Source: Parapristionchus giblindavisi (lineage: Eukaryota; Nematoda; Chromadorea; Rhabditida; Diplogasteridae). Taken from it: DNA of 64,000 nucleotides. The DNA is taken from assembly GCA_943737045.1 (NCBI GenBank), contig CALSFV010000208.1, positions 558,001 to 622,000 on the forward strand, read 5' to 3'. The position numbers were made by a program, and so were the translations under genes. The notes beneath the pieces are model-generated. The model was not told where the DNA came from. It saw only the letters and a program-made list of their open reading frames with translations, and made no database searches. Positions 12,933 to 23,450 of this stretch are shown piece after piece (position 1 is the stretch's first letter; each line of letters starts with the position of its first letter).

Positions 12933-14202
12933 TTAGGCGACGACATAAATAACGCTCGTTTTTCACTCCCCAAAAAAATTATCATAAAATTGTAACAAAG
13001 CATGATGGATTCTGGAAATATTCTCCGTTCGGATGGATGACCTTCTGCCTTTTACCCGGAAGTTTATAGATCCATTCGTGATAAAAGGACTGGAGATAAT
13101 TCTGGAAATAGGTGTCGAGTACGGTATGGATAGTGGTTAGGTATTTGAAGCTTTGCGCTTTGAGGAAGTGATGGAGCGCCGGGAAGAGGTGACAACCATA
13201 GCCGGAAAGGTCGGGTGAGTACATAGGGTGGGGGAGTACAGTTCACTCATATCCCGTTAGCTCAGCATGGGTCGTTCTTTTGGCATGAGGTCGAGCGTTG
13301 TCATGTTGAAATTAGGTCCGAGTGTCGTTCCCGTGTGATTGTTCGAGGTGAAGTCTTACCTTCCGCAGCTGGAGAGTGTAGACATGTGCCGTGATAGTCG
13401 TTCCCTCGGGGAGGAGTTCCTAGCACTCCACTCCCCGTACCGAATAAAAGATATACAACATCACTTTTTGGCGGTGAAAATCGGGTTTGGGGGCATCTGC
13501 TGGCTATTCGCGCTGACCGAACCACAGTCTCCTTAGCTCTTCGTAATCGTAGAGCACCCACTTTTTATCACCGGTTATAACGTTGATCAGCCAAACAAGC
13601 CGGCGACGTAGAGTTAGAAAAGTCTTTGCCATGTCCAGTCGGCGATCTTTGTCGTAGTCGGCTAGTACGTACGGTAGACATCTTCCATATTTTAACTTAT
13701 TTCCGAGAGTGTGAAGACCATGTACCACAGTGCTCTGGTTGACCCTAAGTGCCATTGCAATATCACCGGTATCGGGATACGGATCAGCCTCTACCTCTTA
13801 GAGCAATCGATCGAGGCCGACTTCCACAGGGCAACCGGGTTGGTTTTCATCTTCGATGAAAAAGCCCTGTTTCTCGAATTTGACGACCCACTTTCTCATC
13901 GGTGTTATATGAGGCACATGTGCGGGGTACACCTCTGCTAGGCGAGGTTGGAAGTCAGGGCGTTTCAAGCCGGAGAGGAAGAGGAATAAAATAACGTTGC
14001 GAATGTGAATTCCGTCGGGGGCGAAATCGTGCGGTTTTCTCGCCTGGAAGACACGTGGGAACTGAATCGAAAACATCCGCAGGATATTCGAGGGACAGCC
14101 TATCTAGTATAAACACCATGTATGCTGGCAATGATAACAGAGCAAGAACGATGCGACTGAAGTTGAGACTAAAAAACGAGCGTTACTTATGTCGTCACCT
14201 AA
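12933..14202 (-). mobile_element. Inactive mariner transposon
   Basis: A 1270-bp element with inverted ends TTAGGCGACGACATAA...(left) and its near-complement at 14170-14202, flanked by TA at 12931-12932 and 14203-14204. The minus strand encodes a broken mariner transposase. At 14076-13798 is the N-terminal helix-turn-helix region (VILFLFLSGLKRPDFQPRLA, then VVKFEKQGFFIEDENQPGCP). At 13755-13504 is the catalytic start with ITGDKKWVLYDY, the first Asp being kept. At 13246-12982 is the C-terminus, MYSPDLSGYGCHLFPALHHF, ending in a mariner-typical LPGKRQKVIHPNGEYF. The family has YSPDLAPxDYHLF at the last position; here the third catalytic Asp position reads Gly. Several frameshifts separate the pieces, so it is not functional. 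Confidence 0.93.
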
Positions 14203-14204
14203 TA

Positions 14205-15197
14205 TTTGGAATTATGCTTTTTGATCCTTTTTATCCAGCAAGAAGGAGAAGAAAATCGTGAAGCAAGATGAAAGAGTCAAAGGCAGGATAAAGGACAAGT
14301 AGGACCCTTACTCATGACTACCTTTTCCTATACTTATTTACACTTGATTACCTTTACTCTTCACATGAGAAAGATTTTAAAATCTGAGACCCAATTATAT
14401 TTCATGGAAATTAACGAAAAACTACACAGTTATCCGTTTTATTGTTCCCTTGCCGAGGAAAGCGAATGCAGTAATTGTGCTATGCACATAGTATGTATAA
14501 GAATACGAACGAAAGAGAACGAGAAGGAAATGTAAGGAACAAAAGTGGATGATGAATGAAGAGAAGAAGAAGAAGAGGATGGAAGGGATATCAACTTTTT
14601 CTTCCTCCAAGATGTACTAGACAATTCATACGAATAAATGAACATAAGAACGGCAAAAAAGGAGAGGAAAGAGAAGAGAGACATGGATTGATGACAATCG
14701 TTCGTTGAATTTATTATATGCAATAGAATATTGAAACGAGTCTCCGATTTTACTACTGAAGAAGATTTTTCTTATTTTGGTAGAGGAAAGGAGCAATGAA
14801 TGAATGATTGGGTAATAAAAAAGTGTGGACAAGATTAGATTGGAAAGAAAAGTAAATGTGTTCGTTGTTGATTAAAAAAGGACACAAAAGAATTCTAAGC
14901 TCCGACTACTAAAGTATAATATACAACGTAGTTGTGTACTGTAGGTGGTATGTGACTGTTACTGAATACTGAGCGGCGAGATAAAACACGCCGTTGTCGC
15001 GCGCGAGCGGTTAGTATAAAATTAATTAATATATTACTGTATACAGATCCCGTGAGTAAACTCTCATGAGAAATGCTGTATGTAATTGTGAGAGGAGAGA
15101 AGAGTTATTAGTAAGTATAGCTAGAGAGAAAGTGAGTGGAATCTACTAGAGAGCATTATGACACATAGTTCGTTGTTCTTCGTGATAACGTTTATAA
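14205..15197. other. No gene seen
   Basis: AT-rich intergenic DNA with GA/GAA runs near 14500-14600 and a short GC-rich alternating stretch near 14990-15010. No exon, repeat or RNA gene could be supported. Confidence 0.5.
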
Positions 15198-15455
15198 TTA
15201 GTGAACCGCAAAGATTTTCCGGATCTGGTAGTTCGATTCAGCGATTTTTGAGAATACGTTTGGGCATCGCTCAGCTCCTACATGCTCGTATGGGCCGCAT
15301 TCAGAATTTTCTTCCGTGGAATTTTTGTCCTCGCTTGAGAAAGCAAAATCAGCTTGGGTTGTGCCGCTGCGCATTAACGCTGTGAGGTGATGTGGACTCG
15401 GCGACGTTGCTAAAGTTCGATGGAGAGATAACTTGGACAGACTATTTGTAACTAA
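15198..15455 (-). CDS. Terminal exon of an unrecognised gene
   Basis: After a good acceptor (TTACACCAG) an 85-codon open frame runs to TAA. It includes LVTNSLSKLSLHRTLATSPS, GTTQADFAFSSEDKNSTEEN and SECGPYEHVGAERCPNVFSK and ends IRKIFAVH. Composition is mixed and not repeat-derived, unlike the neighbouring DNA. No domain is recognised. I could not find its upstream exon between 15480 and 16130, so it may also be a chance open frame. Confidence 0.42.
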   Translation of the reverse strand, partial: LVTNSLSKLSLHRTLATSPSPHHLTALMRSGTTQADFAFSSEDKNSTEENSECGPYEHVGAERCPNVFSKIAESNYQIRKIFAVH

Positions 15456-15836
15456 CTGGTGTAATAAAAACAACTGCATGTTGATCTTCTCCGTCTCAAG
15501 GACTCAAAGAAGCGGAAGATCCACATATGAAGATCAACGTTAATGTACTGTACTGTCGGAAGTAAGAAGTGCGTTTTACCAGCACATCAGAGTTTACCTC
15601 TGATAAATGTGTTTTTATAAATATGTTTTTTAAATGAAATTAAAAATAAACCCCTTCCTATGTTCCGGGACCCATTAAATGTACGCAGGTTTGGTTTTAG
15701 ACACCATTTTTGTTGCAAACGAGAAAGCAGAGATGAGAGATAAGTCCGTCCTTTTTTTTGCTGATTTTTTGTGATTTATATCACCTAGATGTTAGCTATC
15801 GATAAATATTTAAAACTTGTCACCACTCCCAAGTCT

Positions 15837-15927
15837 TTTCTATTATTATTACTTCTCCTATCACTTCTGTGTTTGCTGTCGCTGGTGTCGAGGGTCAATG
15901 AGATAAATAAATAAATAAATAAATAGA
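15837..15927 (+). repeat. Shared 3'-end segment with (ATAA)n tail, copy 1
   Basis: The segment reading CACTTCTGTGTTTGCTGTCG and ending in tandem ATAA repeats closely resembles 41760-41866, which also ends in (AAAT)n. A shared unit ending in a short tandem tail is typical of a 5'-truncated non-LTR retrotransposon. No coding part is recognisable. Confidence 0.45.
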
Positions 15928-16134
15928 TGAAACGTGGGCACTTCTTTGATTTCCCAGGATATTAGAGATCAATTCTAGTCATTTCTCATTCCTCATCACT
16001 CAATATTCATTTCGCGTAGTAACCGATTCTTTTCTCGGTTGTGGTAAAACCAACCTCATCATGATTGATAGAAGATGAAACGTGTATCGTTCTTTTCTGT
16101 GCTCTTATCAATTGATAATGAACGAATACTATGT

Positions 16135-19100
16135 TCACAACATCATTTTATTCAATGGAATAAATCGATAAATAGAAATCCGTTGATGAAAATGCTGTTC
16201 GGGGTCGCTCATCGGCCTACTTTTCGGCCTTCTTCTTCTCCTGTAAAGATCAAAGAATCAAAGAATATTTGACAAAGATGAAAGATCAAACCTGATGAGA
16301 TGACTGACCAGTAGAGCTCTGAAAACGGATCAATCAATAATCAATCATGAGCTACCGTATACCGCATACCTTTCCATTTGACTTGGTGTACTTCCTATGA
16401 TGACGACGATGGGCAAGCAGACGAATGTTCCTGCACTCACGACAAATTCTCTTAGATATAGGTTGTCTAACTGTTCAGCTATAGAAAAAGGTTAGCTTAC
16501 TCCAAACTCTCTCAAAAAGACACGTTGGATAATACTCTCTCGCTCGAGATTGTAACGGGGACTGGAGTAAGCTAACTAAGTTATCTCACATTTGAGACAA
16601 CTTTTCTCTAATTGTCGCATCTTAGATAACCTATGTCTCAAATATGAGACAGTTTGCCGTCAGTGTGCAGCGAATTAGTTATTATTGAGCGTATAAGAGA
16701 GGAAAAGAGACTTGTTTTGCATGGTTCAGAAATTATGCCGATCTATTTATTTATCACGGCGAAGGTCAGCCGGGTTATAGAGAGGCAGCGGAGAGACAAT
16801 CGAGAGGCGGGGCTAGATCTAGCCTTTGAGTGACTTCCGTTCTTTAGCGCACAGTGTCATTTTCTTATGCAAGTACATTTTATACATACAATACTGTATG
16901 AATGGATTGAAAATATTGTTGATTTCTCAAAGGAATGTGCCACGAGCCACGTAGAATCCGCTATTTTACATTATAAATTTTCGAGATTGATTTCAGTACA
17001 AATACGGAACGGCACTAGGCTAGTTATTACGTTAATATTGCTTAGGTATTGCGGTATTATAAAGGACTACGGTAGTGTGGGGATTACGGTAGTATAGGTT
17101 ATAATTAGAGATTGCCGTAGTGTAAAAGGTATACCTGTCCTCGCAATCTTTAATCATCCTTGGGGTAGGTACCACAGGAACCGTTGCTATGGGTGTCTCC
17201 AGTGAGTAGATACGCCCGCCGGGAGGACCGCGTACCTGAACTGGGTTACTGTGTCAATGAGTACGGTACTCCGGTATACGGCAGATGTATCAATTACGGT
17301 ATCACGAATAGATAAAAATCGATCGAACGATTCCGGTTCTGGTTGTACGGTACCTTGGCTCGGGCGTCTTCCTTGTTGCGAAAGCGGAAAGGTCCGACAT
17401 TCTCGCACTCGGCGAGCCATGCTTGCATAGGGTCCTTGGCCTAGGATACGAAGATGTTATGAACCGTTATATTTGCCTTACGTGCTTACGCCGTAACCCT
17501 CTCCGCCGCCTCGGAGACGCGGTGGAGGAGGTTACAACGTAGGCACGTAAGGGAAATGTAACAATGCATTAGTGAACAGATTACTGTCAAGCAATCGACA
17601 ATACTGCATTCGCCCAGACTACCTCAAAAGGGGGCAGAGCCAGGGTCGGATTAGATCAAAGATCAAAGATCAGTCATTCGGCAACTCTAGCATAGCATAT
17701 AGTTTGTCAATGGTCATGGTGAGCCCTCAAATGACCGCTTTTGTATAATAAATCGTTTTTTTTTGTCGTCCTGTGTTCCTTGTTAACCTTTCAGCTCCTT
17801 CAGTTACCTTCCTGCTATGTCTATTCCAAAGTCTATTAGCATATGCTTACACATTTGCATGACCACATTGCCCATTGCTATGTTAAGGATGAGTGCATAT
17901 GCTAATAGACTTTGGAAAAGACATAGCACTTCCTACTGAATATCCCCCCCCCTGACCCCTGACCTAGTCTCTCAAAGAAACGCTTTTGACTGATAAATTG
18001 GTTTCGCGTGATATTGTCCTCTAGTGTTCCTTTTTAGCTTTCGGCTTCTACAGAATATTCTCCTACTCCTAGCTTCTAGATTCTGGCTAGTTTCTAGCTT
18101 CTAGCTTCTCCTACGGAATATCCCCACCTGATCCATGACCCCTGGCCCCTGACCCCTGACCCCTGACCCCTGGCCCCCGGCCCCTGACCCCTGGCCCCTG
18201 ACCCATGGCCCCTGACCTACCAGATTCTCTTGGGGCTTCTCCTCGGCGGCCCTAGCAATGGCATCTGTCGAGATCTTCGGACCTCCATCTTTATTCTTGA
18301 TGACCGGTTTGGCAGATTCTTTCTGCTTCTGTAAATTAGACATTCAATCATTTTCTAGTGTAATGTTCATTACGTATAATAAAAATTCAAAATAAAAAAT
18401 CAATATTTTTGCAGCTAAAAGATTTCAAATATCTTCTTATCGGAATTAGATGATTTTTCCATCGTAACGTGCGACTGATAAAGATCAAAGATTAATATTT
18501 TAAGTTTCAAGAAAAAAAGAAAATTCCAAAGTTTAAAGATCTCAAGTATCTTTTTAGCGACTTGATCTTATGTAGGTATGTCGAAAGATACTTCAATTGC
18601 TCTTTGATCTCGAACACGATTTTTGCTCACATACCAAGACAGGGATGGGGTGGCCAGACTGTTTCCTGCAAAAATTGATTGATTATCAGTCATTGGATAG
18701 TTATTAACCTCTGCTTGTGAGATGTGCCATCTCGGTCCTTCTTCTCAGAGTGGGACGGCTTGCCTCTCGGAATAAACGGAATGAGTGCCTAAAAGAGATC
18801 AAAGGTCACGAAAATAAAATTATTTTTTATAATAATGATAATAATAATAATGCGTAGATCAATAATTTAAGATTTCAAAGATCAAAATCATCCGAATTTC
18901 GTGAAAACCAGTGTATTCTTTGATCTTTGATCTTTGATCGCATACCCCATGCTTGGTATTGGAGCCTGTCTTAGACTTCCGGAGCTTCTTCTTGTTCTTG
19001 ATCGTGACCTTCTTTGTACTCCTGGTCGGAGGGTCAGCCTGGCCGTGCTGAAACGGTGTTATATATTACTTCACTCTAATCCCATCCTACCGGAACCATC

Positions 19101-22100
19101 AGCACTACAGTACCCTTCCATGACTACCATAATCTCCATACCGTAACCGTCCACCCTCCGTTTCATTCCGTCCATTATTCATTCATTTCTCTCTGGTTTC
19201 TAAACATTCATTTCTTGCACCCCACACACACTTGCACCCTCTTATTTCATTTTTTTTCGTATCAATTTGGACTGGTCCGGTGTTCTGACGTAGTACCCAC
19301 CCTACTATAACAGTCAGCGCTACAGAATCACCACACCCTACCGCAAATACCACCGCACACCGTAACTTCCACCAATACCGAAACCTCACATTATCATAAC
19401 CGTCCACTATGTAGTACCGCTACAGTACCCCCAATGTGCCCACAGTATTACTCACTTTTCCTGAATTCTTCGATAGGATGGGCTTCACCTTGGAAGTCTT
19501 AGTGTTGCCGGTGGTCTGAGGTGTGGGCTTCTCGAGAGCCTGCAAAGATTGATCTTTGATCTTTGATCTTTGATACTTGTTCATTGATGGTAACCCTAAT
19601 AACTATGGCACTCAGGCGATGAACTAATAAAACTGTAATGGCTACAATGGCCGTGTGTGTTTAGACTTGTGGTTGAAATACCAAGACTCTAGATCAAAAC
19701 CTTAACTTTATTCGATACCACCGATCTCCAATGCAAGGTCCACAACGAATCGGCGAAAGGCGAGTGGCGAGAAGGGGGGAGAGAGACCAGCGAGCACAGG
19801 GGAGAACAAGGAAGACCAAATGAAAGAGGCATAGAGCCTCTATTTATATGCAATACTAATTAGATTAAAATGATAAGAAAGACAAAGGAATTCTAAGACA
19901 AAAAAGTACACTAACGTGCAAAAATCATTCTAACATAAGGGCAATGGGTTTAGGGGTCGAAGAGGGGAAAGGGGGATAGGGGAGGCGGTTAGCCTGGGGT
20001 ATATGGAGATAGGGCGTATCCCTAACATCTCCCTCCTCCTGCGAAAATGAGCCTCCTGGCTCATAGACGAGTCTTCTCATTCTTCTAGTCGATCTTCTAA
20101 CGAATCCAGCAGTTCTTCGGAATTCCACAGTCTTATTTCTTCCTTTGAATCCTTGATATGGAGATATAATTTCATTACGTAATCTTACCGTATCTTGATC
20201 GATACCATCACTCTTCAATGGATATCCAGAATCATTATCCATACCAGAAGGACAGATGGACATGGCGCAATCTTCTTCACGACCCCTGTCAATCACCGTA
20301 CCCTTACAGTATTTCAGGTTACTCTTCACAGCATATCCTCTCCACATGAAACTTCTACATCTATTAACATCTCCTCTTTCCTGATTATAACGAGGTTTCA
20401 GTCTACCACGGACTCTTCTCCATTCTATACGATTCCAACAACCGTATCGCGACACACCATTGTATTGAATACCACCGAATCTACCGTATTGATCAACACC
20501 TTTTCCTATATTGATATCTTCGTTAGTTCTTTTAGAAACATCATAAATCATTATTTCCTGAATGTTCTCTGATCCAACATTGACACAAGTGTTCTTCCTA
20601 TGATCAGACGCCACTTGTTCTACCATACACAATTTCTCATCAATTTGACCATTTTCTTTTTCTTTTTCACAATATTGATTGACCACATTACTTCCATCAT
20701 CTTCATCTTTCATGTCCTTATCACTCCTATAATCTACCTTACCTTTATCCATTTCATCCTTATTCCTCTTAATTTCATTTACAGAAGTCTGATTCTCTAC
20801 CACTTTGTCTAATTCTCTCAACCGCTCATTAGGATCTTGCAAAAGCACATTTGGTACTGTATCTTCCTTGTACTTATTCACAGCTACATTATTCTCATGG
20901 TTATTGCACATAATACTCTCGCCATTCATACAATGATCTCCATTAAATTCATACTCATGAAATAAGTGAAACAGTTCCTTCATATCACAAACAACTCCTT
21001 TTTCTTCTGTTCTTCCTCTTGTCACTACATTACCACTATTACCACTACTGCCACCAAATGCACACAAATCATTCTTCCCAATTACAGGAAGATTATCAAT
21101 CTTACTATTGCTACAATTCACGAAATTCTTCAAATGACCAATATTTTCATCACTCCTATTCGATGGTTTGACTTTTTGTTCAGTTCTACCGTATCGTTTT
21201 TGATTACCGTAACCTTGATGACTTCTACGCTTCATTCCATAACCATAATAACCATGATACACCATAGACGGACATCCATTGGCAACATGACCTTTTCCAC
21301 CACAATTCGAACAAATATCGTTATGAAAATCATCATTCATATCTCTCACTCTAGGAAAACTTTGATCAATAATATTATTATTTAATCTACTGTTTCGAGT
21401 TAGATAGTCATTATTACGCCTACATACATTATCAACATAATACTTATCAACCCGTCTTCCATCATCCTTTGAATGATTTAGACTACCATTCACTCTGTAC
21501 ACATGTTCCTTATTATAACCAACGACATCATCTACCCGAGCATCATATGTTCCATCTAGTTTATCCTCAAACCAGCCTATTATCTCTCCATAATTCTCTC
21601 TCCTTTGTATAGTTCTTGGCATAGTTTTCCAGATATCACTAGCTCTTCCTCTCAAGAATGATTCAAAACAAGAAATGAGTGAATGATCATCTAAATGTTT
21701 GAAACGCAAAGTGAATTGCCTCTTGAACATATCGAATCTCTCATCTTTATTGGCATGAAAATTATCCAAAGGCGGTAGCATAGATAGTCTCGCTTGTTCA
21801 TTATTCTTTCTCAATGCTGACTCCATTGCCTTCACAAACATATCCACATTCGACATTTGTTTATAGTCGGTCTGTTGAAACATATCCTCCCTATCACACA
21901 AAAGAAATTTCAATCGATATCACCACACGATAACTAATCACAATACTTTACTATAGCACCTCAACTACTCAATACTTCAGTGCCTTAATACCTTAAGACC
22001 ACAACACCTCCCCACCTCAACGTCTCAAAACCACCACACCACCACACCTTAACACCTCAAGGTCACAACTCAAGACCGTAGCACCTCAAGGCTACCTCCA

Positions 22101-23330
22101 GATCTCCACACCTCAGATCTCCACAACTCAAAATATCCAACCACGTTAACCAAACGGGTACAGTATCAATCGTCCGGGATCACCTAGCTGGTTAGGCTCA
22201 GATGCGTCGGAAACGAAAGTACTCACACACACCTCGATATCTCAGACCACGTTCACCAAACGGGTATAGTATCAATCGACCGGGATCACCTAGCTGGTTA
22301 GGCTCGATGCGTCGGTAACGAAAGTACTCACACACACCTCGATATCTCAGACCACGTTCACCAAACGGGTATAGTATCAATCGACCGGGATCACCTAGCT
22401 GGTTAGGCTCGATGCGTCGGTAACGAAAGTACTCACACACACCTCGATATCTCAGACCACGTTCACCAAACGGGTATAGTATCAATCGACCGGGATCACC
22501 TAGCTGGTTAGGCTCGATGCGTCGGTAACGAAAGTACTCGCACACCACTCCGTGCTCAACAACTCCAACCACGTTCACCAAACGGGTACAATATCAATCG
22601 ACCGGGATCAACTAGCTGGTTAGGCTAGATGCGTCGGTAACGATGATAGGTCCAATCGATCTCAATACAGTATCCTCTCCACACTTCAATACACTTCAAT
22701 CACTTCAATCCTGAATCAACTCACAAGATAAGAAATCAAGAGTCTCAGTACTAACACACAAGGGTCGGTTCGGCCCCCATGTAATGGCTACAATGGCCGT
22801 GTGTGTTTAGACTTGTGGTTGAAATACCAAGACTCTAGATCAAAACCTTAACTTTATTCGATACCACCGATCTCCAATGCAAGGTCCACAACGAATCGGC
22901 GAAAGGCGAGTGGCGAGAAGGGGGGAGAGAGACCAGCGAGCACAGGGGAGAACAAGGAAGACCAAATGAAAGAGGCATAGAGCCTCTATTTATATGCAAT
23001 ACTAATTAGATTAAAATGATAAGAAAGACAAAGGAATTCTAAGACAAAAAAGTACACTAACGTGCAAAAATCATTCTAACATAAGGGCAATGGGTTTAGG
23101 GGTCGAAGAGGGGAAAGGGGGATAGGGGAGGCGGTTAGCCTGGGGTATATGGAGATAGGGCGTATCCCTAACAAAACCACGAGAGGAAAGAACTACGGCA
23201 ATTCTAATTTCAGTCTTCACTTTAGGATCACTTTAAGGCTTAAGGCTTAAGGCTTAGGCTTAAGGTTTAAGGCTTAAGGCAACAATCGAGGAGATAAGAG
23301 AACTGACCATGATGAACCAGTCGGGAGCGA
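16135..23330 (-). CDS. Lysine-rich protein with a predicted transmembrane segment (unrecognised)
   Basis: Phase-consistent exons: 23330-23308 (APDWFIM), 19539-19456 (ALEKPTPQTTGNTKTSKVKP...), 19047-18946 (HGQADPPTRSTKKVTIKNKK...), 18788-18709 (ALIPFIPRGKPSHSEKKDRD...), 18665-18635, 18328-18221 (KQKESAKPVIKNKDGGPKIS...), 17440-17354 (AKDPMQAWLAECENVGPFRF...), 17235-17135 (VRGPPGGRIYSLETPIATVP...), 16450-16370, 16318-16292 and 16240-16135. The N-terminal two thirds are Lys/Ser/Pro-rich. The exon at 16450 gives EFVVSAGTFVCLPIVVIIGS, a likely membrane span, followed by an Arg-rich stretch and a TGA stop. In the last three exons another frame is also open (RICRECRNIRLLAHRRHHRK, ending EKKKAEK), so that part is less certain; the membrane frame is preferred because it alone matches the upstream phase. 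The first listed exon begins with two bases of a split codon, so the true start is further upstream. The intron between 19540 and 23307 contains a complete LTR element. Confidence 0.58.
16492..16577. repeat. Small inverted repeat
   Basis: GTTAGCTTACTCCA near 16492 is the exact reverse complement of TGGAGTAAGCTAAC near 16564-16577, giving 14-bp ends around about 58 bp. It lies inside an intron of the minus-strand gene and is probably a tiny MITE or hairpin. Confidence 0.6.
17467..17563. repeat. Imperfect hairpin, about 45-bp arms
   Basis: GTTATATTTGCCTTACGTGC and the following CGCCGTAACCCTCTCCGCCG pair, imperfectly, with CGGTGGAGGAGGTTACAACG and GCACGTAAGGGAAATGTAAC. It lies just upstream of the exon at 17440 on the minus strand, within the intron. 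Confidence 0.65.
17814..17927. repeat. Hairpin with about 33-bp arms
   Basis: The left arm GCTATGTCTATTCCAAAGTC...GCATATGC pairs with the right arm GCATATGC...GACTTTGGAAAAGACATAGC. The arms enclose about 45 bp. It is intronic and looks like a very short palindromic element. Confidence 0.75.
18125..18215. repeat. CCCCTGA/CCCCTGG minisatellite
   Basis: Tandem copies of a 7-mer alternating between CCCCTGA and CCCCTGG, immediately downstream (minus sense) of the donor of the exon ending at 18221. A related short run is at 17948-17962. The repeat stays open in one frame and would extend that exon artificially in an automatic gene model. Confidence 0.85.
19634..20027 (-). repeat. 3' LTR of the gag-only element
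   Basis: This 394-bp copy carries the TG...CA ends. It contributes the last codons and stop of the gag frame (19925-19927). Confidence 0.9.
19925..21913 (-). CDS. Retrotransposon Gag-like protein with one CCHC knuckle
   Basis: A 662-residue intact frame. Residues about 45-130 resemble a retrotransposon capsid: LPPLDNFHANKDERFDMFKR, then QFTLRFKHLDDHSLISCF and FLRGRASDIWKTM. Around residue 200 is a single zinc knuckle, CSNCGGKGHVANGC (C-x2-C-x4-H-x4-C), the nucleic-acid-binding motif of Gag. After it the protein is Asn/Asp/Lys/Arg-rich with no recognisable domain. Near the C-terminus are basic motifs (RRTAGFVRRSTRRMRRLV). The frame ends inside the 3' LTR. There is no protease motif (D-T/S-G). 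The intact frame fits a young element whose Gag may package its own RNA for a helper element; that is inference. Confidence 0.85.
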   Translation of the reverse strand: MKFLLCDREDMFQQTDYKQMSNVDMFVKAMESALRKNNEQARLSMLPPLDNFHANKDERFDMFKRQFTLRFKHLDDHSLISCFESFLRGRASDIWKTMPRTIQRRENYGEIIGWFEDKLDGTYDARVDDVVGYNKEHVYRVNGSLNHSKDDGRRVDKYYVDNVCRRNNDYLTRNSRLNNNIIDQSFPRVRDMNDDFHNDICSNCGGKGHVANGCPSMVYHGYYGYGMKRRSHQGYGNQKRYGRTEQKVKPSNRSDENIGHLKNFVNCSNSKIDNLPVIGKNDLCAFGGSSGNSGNVVTRGRTEEKGVVCDMKELFHLFHEYEFNGDHCMNGESIMCNNHENNVAVNKYKEDTVPNVLLQDPNERLRELDKVVENQTSVNEIKRNKDEMDKGKVDYRSDKDMKDEDDGSNVVNQYCEKEKENGQIDEKLCMVEQVASDHRKNTCVNVGSENIQEIMIYDVSKRTNEDINIGKGVDQYGRFGGIQYNGVSRYGCWNRIEWRRVRGRLKPRYNQERGDVNRCRSFMWRGYAVKSNLKYCKGTVIDRGREEDCAMSICPSGMDNDSGYPLKSDGIDQDTVRLRNEIISPYQGFKGRNKTVEFRRTAGFVRRSTRRMRRLVYEPGGSFSQEEGDVRDTPYLHIPQANRLPYPPFPSSTPKPIALMLE
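22138..22645. repeat. 105-bp tandem repeats in the leader of the gag-only element
   Basis: About five copies. The three central copies are nearly identical with an exact 105-bp period (ACCTCGATAT at 22231, 22336 and 22441); the outer two are diverged. As 105 is a multiple of three, a frame of 35-residue repeats stays open on the minus strand (with GDPGRLILYPFGERGLRYRG). The repeats lie between the primer-binding site and gag, where a packaging or leader signal would be expected. Confidence 0.9.
22780..23173 (-). repeat. 5' LTR of the gag-only element
   Basis: The second 394-bp copy. On the minus strand it is followed at once by the TGGGGGCCG primer-binding-site-like sequence. The 4-bp AAAC duplication follows it on the plus strand. 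Confidence 0.9.
23229..23282. repeat. TTAAGGC/TTAGGC telomere-like tract
   Basis: A short array reading AGGCTTAAGGCTTAAGGCTT with one GGCTTAGGCTT unit. TTAGGC is the telomere repeat of many nematodes; most units here carry an extra A. It lies beside the LTR insertion, in the intron. Confidence 0.7.
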
Positions 23331-23450
23331 CTTGATATGTGAAAATGAAATGGTTGAGATATGAGAGTGAAGAATGACGATTGAGAATAACTATTTTAAA
23401 TATATAATTGGATAAATAAGCAAAAGTAGTTATTTATGATAATACAAACC

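Larger units (their letters stand above)
19634..23173 (-). mobile_element. Gag-only LTR retrotransposon (non-autonomous), complete
   Basis: Two 394-bp direct repeats, 19634-20027 and 22780-23173, begin TGTAATGG and end CCCTAACA on the plus strand. They flank 2.75 kb and are bordered by the same 4-bp target duplication AAAC (19630-19633 and 23174-23177). Transcription is on the minus strand. Next to the 5' LTR is a primer-binding-site-like TGGGGGCCGAACCGACCC beginning at 22779, starting TGG as expected for a tRNA 3' CCA end. A polypurine tract GGAGGAGGGAGA precedes the 3' LTR at 20028-20039. The only long frame is gag. No protease, reverse transcriptase, RNase H or integrase was found, so mobilisation would have to rely on another element. 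It sits in an intron of the minus-strand gene. The two LTRs look identical where I compared them, which suggests a recent insertion. Confidence 0.93.

Noticed and set aside
20195..21385. Plus-strand frames of 70-139 residues
   Set aside because: They are shadows of the intact minus-strand Gag and are rich in Ile, Thr and Ser because of its codon usage.
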